Source: UBA5336 sp964412785 (GTDB lineage: Bacteria > Pseudomonadota > Alphaproteobacteria > Caulobacterales > Hyphomonadaceae). From it: a stretch of DNA of 64,000 bases. The notes beneath the pieces are model-generated. The model ran no database searches. It was not told the DNA's origin and worked only from the letters and a program-made list of their open reading frames with translations. A program made the position numbers and the translations under genes. Of this stretch, positions 8,082 through 16,864 are shown in pieces; position 1 is the first letter of the stretch; each line of letters opens with the position of its first letter. The DNA lies in the NCBI GenBank assembly GCA_964412785.1, contig CAYPQD010000006.1, positions 1 to 64,000 of the forward strand, given 5' to 3'.

Positions 8082-8933
8082 ATGCTGAAGAAGACCTATG
8101 AGTGTTTCCAGGTGTCCGTCGAGGACAAGGTTGCCCACATCCAGCTCTCGCGCGGGGCCGCGCTGAACACGATGACGCGGGATTTCTGGAACGAGCTTCC
8201 CGCCATTGTGCACGAAATCGACGGCGAGGCGCTCGCCCGGGTGATTGTGATCTCCTCCACAGGCAAGCATTTCTCCGCCGGGATGGACCTGTCGGTGTTC
8301 TCCCAGGACGGCGCGGTGACCGGCTCCGGGCGTGATCCGGCGGTGCTTGCCGAAGCCTTCCGCTCGAACATCAGGGCGATCCAGTCCTCCTTCAACGCCC
8401 TCGAAGAGGCCCGCGTGCCGGTGCTGTTTGCCTGCCAGGGCGGGGTGATCGGCGGGGCGATCGACATGATCTGCGCCGGTGACATCCGCTGGTGCACGGC
8501 CGATGCGTGGTTCTGCATCCAGGAGATCAATATCGCCATGACCGCCGATGTCGGCACCTTCCCGCGGCTGCAGCGCTATATCCCGGAAGGCTGGGTGAAG
8601 GAACTGGCCTATACCGGCGCCCGCCTGCCGGCGGAGAAGGCAAAGGAGATCGGCCTCGTCAACGAGGTGTTCGACAGCCAGGAGGCGATGCTGGAGCATG
8701 TCATGGCGACCGCCCGGGAGATCGCCGCGAAGAACCCGGTCGCAGTCACCGGTTCCAAGGTCCTCATCAATTATGGCCGCGACCACTCCACCGCCGACGT
8801 GCTCGACTATATCGGCGTCTGGAACGCCTCCATGCTCTCGCCCGGCCTGATGAAGGAAGCCTTCACCGCCAAGGCGGAGAAGCGCGAGCCGGTCTTCCCC
8901 GACCTCCTGAAACTGCGGCGCACGCCGATGTAG
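8082..8933 (+). CDS. Crotonase-family enzyme, probably delta(3,5)-delta(2,4)-dienoyl-CoA isomerase
   Basis: The 283-residue protein is an enoyl-CoA hydratase/isomerase-fold enzyme acting on acyl-CoA during breakdown of unsaturated fatty acids. GKHFSAGMDLSVFS provides one oxyanion-hole segment and CQGGVIGGAIDMICAGDIR the other. EINIAMTADVGTFPRL resembles the eukaryotic ECH1 active site with its Glu/Asp pair, which favours the dienoyl-CoA isomerase assignment over a simple hydratase. The ATG at 8082 follows GGAGGATCC at suitable spacing. It stands alone, diverging from the DUF4197 gene. The 3' end overlaps a converging hypothetical gene by 71 bases. Confidence 0.88.
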   Translation: MLKKTYECFQVSVEDKVAHIQLSRGAALNTMTRDFWNELPAIVHEIDGEALARVIVISSTGKHFSAGMDLSVFSQDGAVTGSGRDPAVLAEAFRSNIRAIQSSFNALEEARVPVLFACQGGVIGGAIDMICAGDIRWCTADAWFCIQEINIAMTADVGTFPRLQRYIPEGWVKELAYTGARLPAEKAKEIGLVNEVFDSQEAMLEHVMATAREIAAKNPVAVTGSKVLINYGRDHSTADVLDYIGVWNASMLSPGLMKEAFTAKAEKREPVFPDLLKLRRTPM

Positions 8934-9600
8934 CGCCGCGGGCGGCAGCGCTCGGGCGGTCTGCGGGACATGGCCTCGCCGGCGGCGCGGGCGGCGAGGC
9001 GCGGGGGCGCCCATGCCAGGCCTGCCAGGCGTGGGGGTTGGCAGCCGCAAGCGCCTCGAACACCGCGCCCTTCCCGCCGAGACGCAGGAAGGGCGACAGC
9101 GGCGCCGGCCAGATGAGGACCTCGCCCGCCGGCGTGCGGTGGCGCGGCGCGCGCGGCGCATGGGCCGGGTCGGCGCGCCGGCTCATCCAGCGGCGCAGCG
9201 CGGCGATGCGCGGGCCGGGCGCGTTGAGGACAGCGGCCAGCGCTTCAAGCCGTGTGGCGATGTCGGCGGGCGGCCTGCCCCTGCCGGCAAGCGCGGGCGG
9301 CTGGAACAGGCGCGGCGCCGGCCGCTCCCAGTGCAGGGCGAGCGCGACCGGTTCGATCAGGCGGAAGCGGGCCTGGCGGTCCGGCTTCGCGCCGGGTCGG
9401 GAGGCTCGCGGGGCTGCCGGCGGCGCCGGGCACCAGTCCCTAAGCGCGCGGACGAGAAGCAGCCGGCGCACCAGCGCCTCCAGGGCGCGCACCTCACGCA
9501 GGTTCGCGCGGGCTCCGCGCTGCACGATGGCCGCAAGCCCGTCCAGCAGGCGGGCGGCCAGCTGCCAGAGGGGCGCGAGGGGATCACCGGGCGCGGTCAT
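8863..9600 (-). CDS. Hypothetical protein
   Basis: A 245-residue, Ala/Arg/Pro-rich protein without signal peptide or membrane helix, beginning MTAPGDPLAPLWQLAARLL. Helical segments are predicted near residues 10-55 (LLDGLAAIVQRG, EVRALEALVRRLLLVRALRDW) and 110-150 (DIATRLEALAAVLNAPGPRIAALRRW), and it ends in a low-complexity tail that overlaps the crotonase gene by 71 bases. I do not recognise the family. The true stop could be earlier if a frameshift is present. The ATG at 9600 is preferred over an upstream in-frame start because the first 45 codons lack structure. Confidence 0.55.
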   Translation of the reverse strand: MTAPGDPLAPLWQLAARLLDGLAAIVQRGARANLREVRALEALVRRLLLVRALRDWCPAPPAAPRASRPGAKPDRQARFRLIEPVALALHWERPAPRLFQPPALAGRGRPPADIATRLEALAAVLNAPGPRIAALRRWMSRRADPAHAPRAPRHRTPAGEVLIWPAPLSPFLRLGGKGAVFEALAAANPHAWQAWHGRPRASPPAPPARPCPADRPSAAARGATSACAAVSGGRGRPARASPPWR

Positions 9601-9622
9601 GGCGGGCAGTATGGCTGCGGTC

Positions 9623-9916
9623 TCAACCGGGTCGGACAGGCCGGCGCCTGTCCTGCATAGCGTCGCGGGATTTTCGGGCGTGGTGGTCGGTGTTTCCGCC
9701 CTCGTCCATGGAGCGGTGGGTGACCACAAGCCCATGCGTGCGAAGGATACGGGCGTACGCTTCCGCGCCGAGGGAGCGCGAGGCCCGGCCGGTCAGGGCA
9801 TCCGGCCAGGTGCAGGGCCCGGCCGGGGCGGTGAAGAGCAGGTGTCCGCCGGGCCGAAGGGCGCCGGCCATGCCGCTACCTCCGTTCAGACCGGCAACCC
9901 TCTTGGCATGATGCAC
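9623..9916 (-). pseudogene. Truncated SAM-dependent methyltransferase remnant
   Basis: The frame encodes only the C-terminal third of a class I methyltransferase: ALRPGGHLLFTAPAGPCTWP, then DALTGRASRSLGAEAYARIL and MDEGGNTDHHARKSRDA. These correspond to the strand-4 LxPGG region and the segments after it. The SAM-binding GxGxG half is absent, and parE ends only about 50 bases upstream, so the 5' half has been lost. It is unlikely to be functional. Confidence 0.6.
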
Positions 9917-9963
9917 GCGCCTCTGCGGTGGACAGGGCGGGGCGCTTTCCGGCGGGTGGGCGG

Positions 9964-11994
9964 TCAGATATCCAGATCGTCGGCGAAGCGGGCATTGTCC
10001 TGGATGAAGCGGAAGCGCAGTTCCGGCTTGCGGCCCATCAGCGTCTCGATGAGGTCGGCGGGTTTGAGGTCGGTCAGGCTGTCGATCTCGTCGGGCAGGG
10101 TGACGCGCGCCATCTGGCGGGTCGCCGGGTCCATGGTGGTTTCCTTCAGCTGGCCCGGATTCATCTCGCCAAGGCCCTTGAAGCGGGAGATCTCCACCGT
10201 CTGGTTCGCCCTGAACTCACGCTCCAGAAGTTCCGCCTTCTGGGCGTCATCCATGGCATAGACGCTCTTGCCCTTGTGGGAGAGCCTGTAGAGCGGCGGC
10301 ATCGCCATGTAGAGCCGGCCGCTTTCGATCAGGCCGGGGGTCTGCTGGTAGAAGAAGGTGATCAGGAGCGCGGCGATATGGGCGCCGTCGACATCGGCGT
10401 CGGTCATGATGACGATCCGCTCATAGCGCAGGTCATCAAGGGAGAAGCGCCGGCCGAGCTGGGTGCCGAGGGCGAGCGCGAGGTCCGACAGCTCGGCATT
10501 CTTCATCAGCTTGTCGTCGGAGGCGGAGGCGACGTTCAGGATCTTGCCGCGCAGGGGCAGGATCGCCTGGGTCTTGCGGTCGCGCGCCTGCTTGGCCGAT
10601 CCGCCGGCCGAATCGCCCTCGACGATGAACAGCTCGGTGCCCGCCGGGCCCGGCTCGGAACAGTCGGCGAGCTTGCCGGGCAGGCGCAGGCGCTTGGTCG
10701 CGCTCTTGCGCTCCACTTCCTTCTGCTTGCGGCGGCGGGCGCGCTCCTCGGCGCGGTCCATCGCCCATTGCAGCAGCTTGTCGCTCTCCTTCGGGCTGCC
10801 GGCGAGCCAGTGGTCGAAGCGGTCGCGCACGGCGTTCTCCACAAGGCGGAAGGCGGCGGTATTGGACAGCTTGTCCTTGGTCTGGCCGACGAATTCGGGG
10901 TTGCGGATGAACACCGAGAGGAGGAGGCCGGAATGGGAGAACAGGTCATCGGCGGTGATGGCCGAAGCCTTTTTCTGGCCGGTCAGCTCGCCATAATTGC
11001 GCAGGCCCTTGGTGAGGGCGGAGCGCAAGCCCGCCTCATGGGTGCCGCCATCGGGTGTCGGAATGGTGTTGCAATAGGAGCGGGTGAAACCGTCGGCATC
11101 GCCGAAGCCCGCCCGCGTCCAGGCGATCGCCCATTCGACCTTGCCCTCATCGGTGCCGACAAGGCCGGTGAAGGGCTCGGCGGTGAGCGTGGTGCGCTCG
11201 CCGAACACTTCCGCGAGCTGGTCGGCCAGGCCGTTGGGGTAGGAGAGGACCGCCTCGGCCGGCACCTTGCTGTCTTCTGGCAGGAGCTCCGGCGCACATG
11301 ACCAGCGCACCTCGACGCCGCGGTAGAGATACGCCTTGGAGCGCGTCATCTGGAACAGGCGGGCTGGCTTGAAGCGGAGCTTGGGCCCGAAAATCTCCGG
11401 GTCCGGGCGGAAGCGCACGGTGGTGCCGCGCCGGTTCGGCGCCGGGCCGGAATTGGTGAGCGGGGCGACGGGGCGGCCGCGCTCGAACGCCTGGATATAG
11501 AGCTGGCGGCCGCGGGCGACCTCGACCTCGACGCGTTCTGACAGGGCGTTGACCACCGAGACGCCGACACCGTGCAGGCCGCCGGCGGTCTCATACGCCT
11601 TGTCGGAGAACTTCCCGCCGGCGTGAAGCGTCGTCATGATCACTTCCAGCGCGGATTTTTCCGGGAATTTCGGGTGGGGATCGACCGGAATGCCGCGGCC
11701 ATTGTCGGTCACGGTGAGGACATTGTCGGCTGACAGGTGCACCTCGATGCGGCTGGCATGGCCGGCGGTCGCCTCGTCCATGGAGTTGTCCAGGACCTCG
11801 GCGAACAGGTGGTGATAGGCGCGCTCATCGGTGCCTCCGATATACATGCCCGGTCGTTTGCGTACCGGTTCGAGGCCTTCCAGGACCTCGATGTCCTTTG
11901 CGGAATAGCCCGCTGCGTCCTCGCTCATGGTGTCGAAAAGCTTTGCTTGGTTGGATGAAGACAATCGGGTCTCCCTTGGGGCAGCGTCTAGCAT
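9964..11994 (-). CDS. parE: DNA topoisomerase IV subunit B
   Basis: About 676 residues forming the ATPase subunit of topoisomerase IV, which decatenates daughter chromosomes with ParC. The GHKL ATPase motifs are present (EVLDNSMDEA, VTDNGRGIPVD, ETAGGLHGVGVSVVNAL), then the transducer domain, and the TOPRIM signature EGDSAGGSAKQARDRKTQAI and MTDADVDGAHIAALL. EGLEPVRKRPGMYIGGTDER is the typical beginning of the conserved part. The exact start is uncertain: an ATG at 11994 or at 11928 (MSEDAAGYSAKDIEV) both fit, as does a GTG at 12042; none has a strong ribosome site. It follows the metallophosphoesterase gene on the same strand. Confidence 0.93.
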   Translation of the reverse strand: MLDAAPRETRLSSSNQAKLFDTMSEDAAGYSAKDIEVLEGLEPVRKRPGMYIGGTDERAYHHLFAEVLDNSMDEATAGHASRIEVHLSADNVLTVTDNGRGIPVDPHPKFPEKSALEVIMTTLHAGGKFSDKAYETAGGLHGVGVSVVNALSERVEVEVARGRQLYIQAFERGRPVAPLTNSGPAPNRRGTTVRFRPDPEIFGPKLRFKPARLFQMTRSKAYLYRGVEVRWSCAPELLPEDSKVPAEAVLSYPNGLADQLAEVFGERTTLTAEPFTGLVGTDEGKVEWAIAWTRAGFGDADGFTRSYCNTIPTPDGGTHEAGLRSALTKGLRNYGELTGQKKASAITADDLFSHSGLLLSVFIRNPEFVGQTKDKLSNTAAFRLVENAVRDRFDHWLAGSPKESDKLLQWAMDRAEERARRRKQKEVERKSATKRLRLPGKLADCSEPGPAGTELFIVEGDSAGGSAKQARDRKTQAILPLRGKILNVASASDDKLMKNAELSDLALALGTQLGRRFSLDDLRYERIVIMTDADVDGAHIAALLITFFYQQTPGLIESGRLYMAMPPLYRLSHKGKSVYAMDDAQKAELLEREFRANQTVEISRFKGLGEMNPGQLKETTMDPATRQMARVTLPDEIDSLTDLKPADLIETLMGRKPELRFRFIQDNARFADDLDI

Positions 11995-12053
11995 GGCGGC
12001 AGCGGAGCGGAACAGGCCGGCTGTCACCGGCAGGCAAGTCACTTAACAGGCCA

Positions 12054-13201
12054 TTAACCGCCCTGGGGTTCGGCGGTGACTTGATCGGCGGGCGACGGCT
12101 CATTCACCGGCTCATTCATTGGCTCGGGCGGAAGCTGGAGGGTGAGGATATCGACCTGCGGCGGCATCAGGAAGNNNNNNNNNNNNNNNNNNNNNNNNNN
12201 NNNNNNNNNNNNNNNNNNNNNNNNNNNNNNNNNNNNNNNNNNNNNNNNNNNNNNNNNNNNNNNNNNNNNNNNNNTGGCTCGGGCGGAAGCTGGAGGGTGA
12301 GGATATCGACCTGCGGCGGCATCAGGAAGCGCAGGGGCAGGCCGACCATGCCGGTGCCGGGCGTGACATAGACCGGCCGCTCGCCATTCTCCGAAGGGAA
12401 GGTGTGCAGCCCCTTGTCGAAGGGCCAGCGTGTCGGGATGGCGCGGGTGAACAGAAAGGGCAGGCGTATCTGGCCGCCATGGGTGTGGCCGGCCAGCAGG
12501 ATGTCATAGTCAAGGCTCTGGGGCACGCTGAGCGCGGTGTCGGGATTGTGAGCGAGCAGGATGACCGGCCGGTCCGGCAGGTCGACGGCAAAGTCAAAGG
12601 ACTGGCGACCCTGCCAGAGGTCGGAGGCGCCGGCTACCACCACGTCATGGCCGCCAAGGTCAACGCGCGCGGCGCGGTTGTCGAGGATTGTGACGCCAGT
12701 GCGGGTCAGGCCGCCGAGGACAGCGAGCGTGGCGTCGGGTCCGGGAAAGCCGACATCATGATTGCCGAGCACGGCGAACACCGGGATGTCCAGCTCCGCC
12801 AGCGGCGCCACATGCGGCGCCAGGCCCTCTGCGCCGGCATAATAGACGAAGTCACCGGCCAGGAAGACCGCGTCGAGGTCCTGTTCGGCTAGGGTGTCGA
12901 CAATCCGGCGCATCGGCATGGCGTGGGCGTAGACGCCGTAATGGGTGTCGCTGACGAGGGCGATGCGAAGGGTGCGCGGGGCCGAAAGGATCTCGCTACC
13001 GGGCAGGGCGATGACGGTGTCCTTGACGGTCAGGAGGCGTGGCTCGACGAAGCGGGCATAGGCGAGCACGCTGGTGGCGATGAGGGCGAACAGGGCCGCC
13101 CAGCGCACGACGCCCCGGCCGCGTCTCACCAGCCACAGGCACAGCCCGGCAAAGGGCAGGTAGGCGAAACTGCCCCAGAAAATGAACATCTGAGCGGCCA
13201 T
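12054..13201 (-). CDS. Membrane-anchored metallophosphoesterase (YaeI/LpxG-like)
   Basis: Two N-terminal membrane helices (FIFWGSFAYLPFAGLCLWL and WAALFALIATSVLAYARFV) precede a calcineurin-like phosphoesterase domain. Metal-binding motifs are all visible: SDTHYG near residue 85, AGDFVYY near 115, LGNHDVG near 147, LLAHNPD near 218 and LAGHTHGGQIRL near 238. The 3' end is split by a 100-N gap flanked by the same 55 bases; removing one copy and the N joins the frame, giving a C-terminus LQLPPEPMNEPVNEPSPADQ and a TAA at 12054. About 331 residues result. Substrate unknown; related proteins cleave lipid A precursors or act as general phosphodiesterases. Confidence 0.85.
12120..12329. other. 100-N gap flanked by an identical 55-base duplication
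   Basis: Bases 12120-12174 are repeated exactly at 12275-12329, on either side of N 12175-12274. This is what results when two contigs with overlapping ends are scaffolded without merging. Collapsing one copy plus the N keeps the metallophosphoesterase frame open to a stop, so the true gap is most likely zero. Confidence 0.85.
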
Positions 13202-13289
13202 CGGCCAGTCATCCCCCCTGAAGGCGGTCCGGCATGGGTGTGGCCGACTGTTTGGGCGAAATCGCGGCGCCTGTCAGCCGGCCGGCATG

Positions 13290-13328
13290 AAAAAGCCCCG
13301 CCGGCAAGGGGACTGAACCGGCGGGGCC
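13290..13328 (-). terminator. Rho-independent terminator of glnA
   Basis: On the minus strand a perfect 10-bp stem (GCCCCGCCGG / CCGGCGGGGC at 13295-13304 and 13318-13327) is followed by five T (13290-13294). It lies 26 bases after the glnA stop and before the metallophosphoesterase start. Confidence 0.85.
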
Positions 13329-13353
13329 TTCTGGCCAGGTTCCCAGGGGGACC

Positions 13354-14757
13354 CTAACACTTGTAGTACATGTCGAACTCGACTGGGTGGGGATGGGTCT
13401 CGAAGCGCATGACCTCTTCCATCTTCAGTTCGATATAGGCGTCGATCTGGTCGTCATCCATGACGCCGCCCTTTTTCAGGAAGGCGCGGTCGGCATCCAG
13501 CGACATCAGCGCCTCGCGCAGGGACGCGCAGACGGTCGGAATATCCTTCAACTCCTCCGGCGGCAGGGCGTAGAGGTCCTTGTCCATCGCCTCGCCCGGA
13601 TGGATCTGGTTCTCGATGCCGTCGAGACCGGCCATCAGCAGTGCGGTAAAGGTGAAATAGGGATTGCCGGCTGCGTCCGGGAAGCGGGTCTCCAGGCGCT
13701 TTCCCTTCGGGCTCGGCGCATAGGGGATGCGCACCGAGGCGGAACGGTTGCGGGCAGAATAGGCAAGCAGGACCGGCGCCTCATAGCCCGGGACCAGTCG
13801 CTTGTAGCTGTTGGTGGTGGCGTTGGAGAAGGCGTTGATCGCCTTGGCGTGCTTCAGGATGCCGCCGATATAGTGCAGGCAGGTCTCGGAGAGGTCGGCA
13901 TAGCGGTCGCCGGCAAACAGGGGCGTGTTTCCGTTCCAGATCGACTGGTGGACGTGCATGCCCGAGCCATTGTCGGCGAACATGGGTTTGGGCATGAAGG
14001 TTGCTGTCTTGCCGTAGGATCCGGCGACGTTCTGGATGATGTATTTGTAGAGTTGCAGCCGGTCCGCCATCACCGTGAGGGTTGAGAATTTCATGCCGAG
14101 TTCATGCTGCGCCGGTGCGACCTCATGGTGGTGTTTTTCCGGCTCAAGCCCGATCTCGGTCATGACAGCCAGCATTTCAGAGCGCATGTCCTGTTCGGAA
14201 TCGACTGGTGGCACCGGGAAGTAGCCACCCTTCGGCCCGGGCCGGTGGCCCATATTTCCTTCAGGATAGCGCTTGCCCGTGTTCGCCGGCAGTTCCACTG
14301 AGTCGAACGCATAGCCGGTATCATGCGGCGCGGTCGACCAGCGCACATCGTCGAAGACGAAGAACTCCGCTTCCGGGCCGAAGAATGCATCGGTGCCAAC
14401 GCCGCTTGCGCGCAGATAGGCCTCGGCCTTCTTGGCCGTGGTGCGCGGGTCGCGGTTATAGGGCTGGCCGGTCATCGGATCGAGGACGTCGCACATGATC
14501 GCCAGAGTGGTCTGCTGGTAGAACGGATCAATGTGGGCGGCGGCCGGGTCCGGCTTCAGGGTCATGTCGGACTCATTGATGGCCTTCCAGCCGGAAATCG
14601 AGGAGCCGTCGAACATGACGCCATCATTGAAGAAATCGGCATCGACCATCGACTTATCGAACGTCACATGCTGCAGCTTGCCGCGCGGATCGGTAAAGCG
14701 CAGGTCGACATACTCGACCGACTGCTCCTTGATCAGAGTGAGCATCTCGTCTGACAT
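13354..14757 (-). CDS. glnA: Glutamine synthetase type I
   Basis: A 467-residue GSI enzyme making glutamine from glutamate, ammonia and ATP. Seen: DGSSISGWKAINESDM (about 54-69), the metal-site FFGPEAEFFVFDD, NGSGMHVHQSIW (His loop), KRLVPGYEAPVLLAYSARNR (ATP site) and KDLYALPPEELKDIP, which holds the tyrosine adenylylated by GlnE in the GSI-beta class. Start at 14757 follows GGAGGG; a nine-codon upstream extension is not needed. It lies 129 bases after glnB in the same direction, the classic PII-glutamine synthetase operon, and ends at a clear terminator. Confidence 0.97.
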   Translation of the reverse strand: MSDEMLTLIKEQSVEYVDLRFTDPRGKLQHVTFDKSMVDADFFNDGVMFDGSSISGWKAINESDMTLKPDPAAAHIDPFYQQTTLAIMCDVLDPMTGQPYNRDPRTTAKKAEAYLRASGVGTDAFFGPEAEFFVFDDVRWSTAPHDTGYAFDSVELPANTGKRYPEGNMGHRPGPKGGYFPVPPVDSEQDMRSEMLAVMTEIGLEPEKHHHEVAPAQHELGMKFSTLTVMADRLQLYKYIIQNVAGSYGKTATFMPKPMFADNGSGMHVHQSIWNGNTPLFAGDRYADLSETCLHYIGGILKHAKAINAFSNATTNSYKRLVPGYEAPVLLAYSARNRSASVRIPYAPSPKGKRLETRFPDAAGNPYFTFTALLMAGLDGIENQIHPGEAMDKDLYALPPEELKDIPTVCASLREALMSLDADRAFLKKGGVMDDDQIDAYIELKMEEVMRFETHPHPVEFDMYYKC

Positions 14758-14886
14758 GGATTGCCCTCCAGTGTTCGTTAGCAATGGTGCGGGGTGGCTC
14801 GCGGCAGGACGCCCCCTCGCCGCAGGTTAGATGGAATTGGTGCCCGCCTGCCAGTGAGCGGCTGTGCAGACCCTGTGGATGGCGCC

Positions 14887-15225
14887 TCAGAGTGCCTGGT
14901 TACCGGTCTCCCCGGTGCGGATGCGGATCGCTTCGGCGATATCGGAAACGAAGATCTTGCCATCGCCGATCTTGCCGGTCTGGGCCGCCTTGAGGATGGC
15001 CTCGACTGCCCGCTCGACAGCGTCATCGGGAATGATGATCTCGATCTTCAGCTTGGGCAGGAAATCGACCACATATTCGGCTCCGCGGTAGAGTTCGGTA
15101 TGGCCGCGCTGCCGGCCAAAGCCCTTTGCTTCCAGTACGGTCATGCCCTGAAGGCCGATCTCGTGCAGCGCCTCCTTCACATCGTCCAGCTTGAAGGGCT
15201 TCACGATCGCTTCGATTTTCTTCAC
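14887..15225 (-). CDS. glnB: Nitrogen regulatory protein P-II
   Basis: A 112-residue PII signal protein that senses 2-oxoglutarate/ATP/ADP and, through uridylylation by GlnD, controls GlnE and NtrB. It begins with a GTG start, VKKIEAIVKPFKLDDVKEAL, after GGGAGG. The T-loop GRQRGHTELYRGAEYVVDFL contains the uridylylated tyrosine, and the C-loop TGKIGDGKIFVSDIAEAIRI is intact. It is the first gene of the operon with glnA. No clear -24/-12 sigma-54 promoter was seen upstream. Confidence 0.96.
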   Translation of the reverse strand: MKKIEAIVKPFKLDDVKEALHEIGLQGMTVLEAKGFGRQRGHTELYRGAEYVVDFLPKLKIEIIIPDDAVERAVEAILKAAQTGKIGDGKIFVSDIAEAIRIRTGETGNQAL

Positions 15226-15336
15226 CCGGGCCTCCCGACGCTTGATGAGCAATGACTCGACCCTAGGCGTGTTTCGGGGGGACTGGAAAGGTGCCAGTGT
15301 AGCGCGCCCGGACGCCGCGCATGAATGACAAGGTTT

Positions 15337-15352
15337 TGGGCAGTATTGCCCA
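15337..15352. promoter_or_regulatory. Candidate operator palindrome in the glnB upstream region
   Basis: A perfect TGGGCA-GTAT-TGCCCA inverted repeat lies in the 196-base region between the divergent glnB and histidine phosphatase genes. The regulator is unknown, and the match to an NtrC site is poor. Confidence 0.3.
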
Positions 15353-15421
15353 GGCCCTGCGCAACCGGCGCTCGCAAGGACCGGATTGTCCGGCCGGATC
15401 GGCGGTGTTAGCGTGCCGTGA

Positions 15422-15961
15422 ATGATTGCTCTGATCCGCCATGGCGAACCGGCCGCCGGCTGGGGTGATGCCGCCGATCCCGGCCTGTCCGACCTTGGCC
15501 GGCGGCAGGCGGAGGCGGTTGCGCAGGCGGTGTCAGCGCTTGGTTTCTCTGGCGTGGTGACGAGCCCGATGCAGCGCTGCCGCGAGACCGCTGCGCCATT
15601 TGCCGCCGCGCTGAGCGTTTCGCCTGAAGTTCTGGAGGCGGTATCGGAGGTGGGCACGCCGGAGGCGGTGGCGGACCGCGTCGCCTGGCTGCGGGGCGTC
15701 ATGGCCGGCACCTGGGCCGACGCAGGGGCAGAACTTGCCGGGTGGCGGCATGCGGCGGTTGAGGCGGTCTCGGCCCTGCCGGACGGGACGGCGGTGTTCA
15801 GCCATTTCGTGGCCATCAACGCCATTGTCGGCGCGCTGGAGGGGGTGGACGATGTCATCGTCTTCCGTCCGGGCCATTGCAGCCTGACCCGGCTCGGACG
15901 CACCGGCGCCGGGCTGACCGTGATCGAACGGGGCAGCGAAGCGGCAACGCGCGTGCTGTGA
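15422..15961 (+). CDS. Histidine phosphatase family protein
   Basis: A 179-residue phosphoglycerate-mutase-like phosphatase. It starts MIALIRHGEPAAGW with the phosphorylated His in RHGE, has the arginine helix VTSPMQRCRETAAPF and the second histidine region FRPGHCSLTRL near the end. Substrates in this family range from sugar phosphates to cobalamin precursors, and the sequence does not decide. The stop TGA overlaps the GTG start of nnrD (GTGA), implying coupled translation, which would suit metabolite repair or housekeeping dephosphorylation. Confidence 0.85.
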   Translation: MIALIRHGEPAAGWGDAADPGLSDLGRRQAEAVAQAVSALGFSGVVTSPMQRCRETAAPFAAALSVSPEVLEAVSEVGTPEAVADRVAWLRGVMAGTWADAGAELAGWRHAAVEAVSALPDGTAVFSHFVAINAIVGALEGVDDVIVFRPGHCSLTRLGRTGAGLTVIERGSEAATRVL

Positions 15962-16818
15962 CCGGTGCACCGCTGCACCTGGTGGAGAATGCGCCGCCCC
16001 TGTGGCTGGACGCGCTGCCCTTTCCGGAGGGCGATACCCACAAGCATGCGCGCGGTGCGCTCTACTGCGTCACCGGCGGGCCGGCGGACACGGGCGCGGC
16101 GCGCCTCGCGGCCCGTGCGGGTCTGAGGGTTGGCGCCGGACTGGTGACCCTTCTCAGTCCGCCCTCGGCCTTGCTGGTCAATGCCGCCCATGTGACGGCA
16201 GTGATGGTCCGCGCGTTTGACGGGCCCGACGCTTTGGGTGAGGCGCTGGCCGGAGGAGCCGGGTGCGTGATTGGCCCGGCCGCCGGGGTGGATGCGGCGA
16301 CGCGGGTGAATGTCCTGGCCATCCTGGCGTGCGGCGGGCCGGCCGTGCTCGATGCCGACGCGCTGACCGCGTTTGAGGACGATCCGCAGACGCTATGGGC
16401 GGCGCTGCATCCGGCCTGCGTGCTGACACCCCATGCGGGCGAATTCCGTCGCCTGTTCGGTGAGGCGCCGGCGACGGACGCGCTGCAGGCCCGGGCTGAT
16501 GCGCTGGCGGCTGCGGCGGGGCGGGCGGGCTGCACCGTGCTGCTGAAGGGCGCGGTGACGCTGGTGGCGACGCCCGGCGAGGCGATCGTCGCCAGCCGCC
16601 ATGCGACGCCGTTTCTTGCCACCGCCGGGTCGGGCGACGTACTCGCCGGCATCCTTGGCGGACTGATGGCGCAGGGCGTGGCGCCGCACGCCGCCGCGGC
16701 CGCTGCGGCCTGGATGCATGGCGAGGCCGGACGGCGGCTCGGGCCGGGGTTGATCGCCGAGGACCTGCCCGAGGCTCTGCCGGGCATCCTTGCCGGCCTC
16801 TACACGGCGCGGCGCTAG
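15958..16818 (+). CDS. nnrD: ADP-dependent NAD(P)H-hydrate dehydratase (single-domain)
   Basis: A 286-residue ribokinase-fold enzyme that repairs hydrated NAD(P)H. Visible motifs: HKHARGALYCVTGGPADTGA near residue 27, PAVLDADALTAF near 128, CVLTPHAGEFRRLFGE near 150 and FLATAGSGDVLAGILGGLMA near 220, the ATP/substrate loop with its catalytic Asp. In many bacteria NnrD is fused to the NnrE epimerase; here the epimerase domain is absent and no nnrE is seen in the window. GTG start at 15958 is chosen from the overlap with the previous stop. Confidence 0.9.
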   Translation: MTGAPLHLVENAPPLWLDALPFPEGDTHKHARGALYCVTGGPADTGAARLAARAGLRVGAGLVTLLSPPSALLVNAAHVTAVMVRAFDGPDALGEALAGGAGCVIGPAAGVDAATRVNVLAILACGGPAVLDADALTAFEDDPQTLWAALHPACVLTPHAGEFRRLFGEAPATDALQARADALAAAAGRAGCTVLLKGAVTLVATPGEAIVASRHATPFLATAGSGDVLAGILGGLMAQGVAPHAAAAAAAWMHGEAGRRLGPGLIAEDLPEALPGILAGLYTARR

Positions 16819-16827
16819 ACGGGTTTC

Positions 16828-16852
16828 GCCCTCGGCCCCCGCGATCGAGGGC
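16828..16852. terminator. Hairpin between convergent genes
   Basis: A perfect 7-bp stem GCCCTCG / CGAGGGC with an 11-base loop lies 10 bases after the nnrD stop and 12 bases from the end of the converging 1239-residue gene. No U-tract is present, so its strength as a terminator is doubtful. Confidence 0.35.
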
Positions 16853-16864
16853 CGCTCTCAGTGG

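Noticed and set aside
15226..15421. Sigma-54 or NtrC-type promoter before glnB
   Set aside because: TGGCAC near the middle is not followed by TTGC at the right distance, and no convincing NtrC pair was found.
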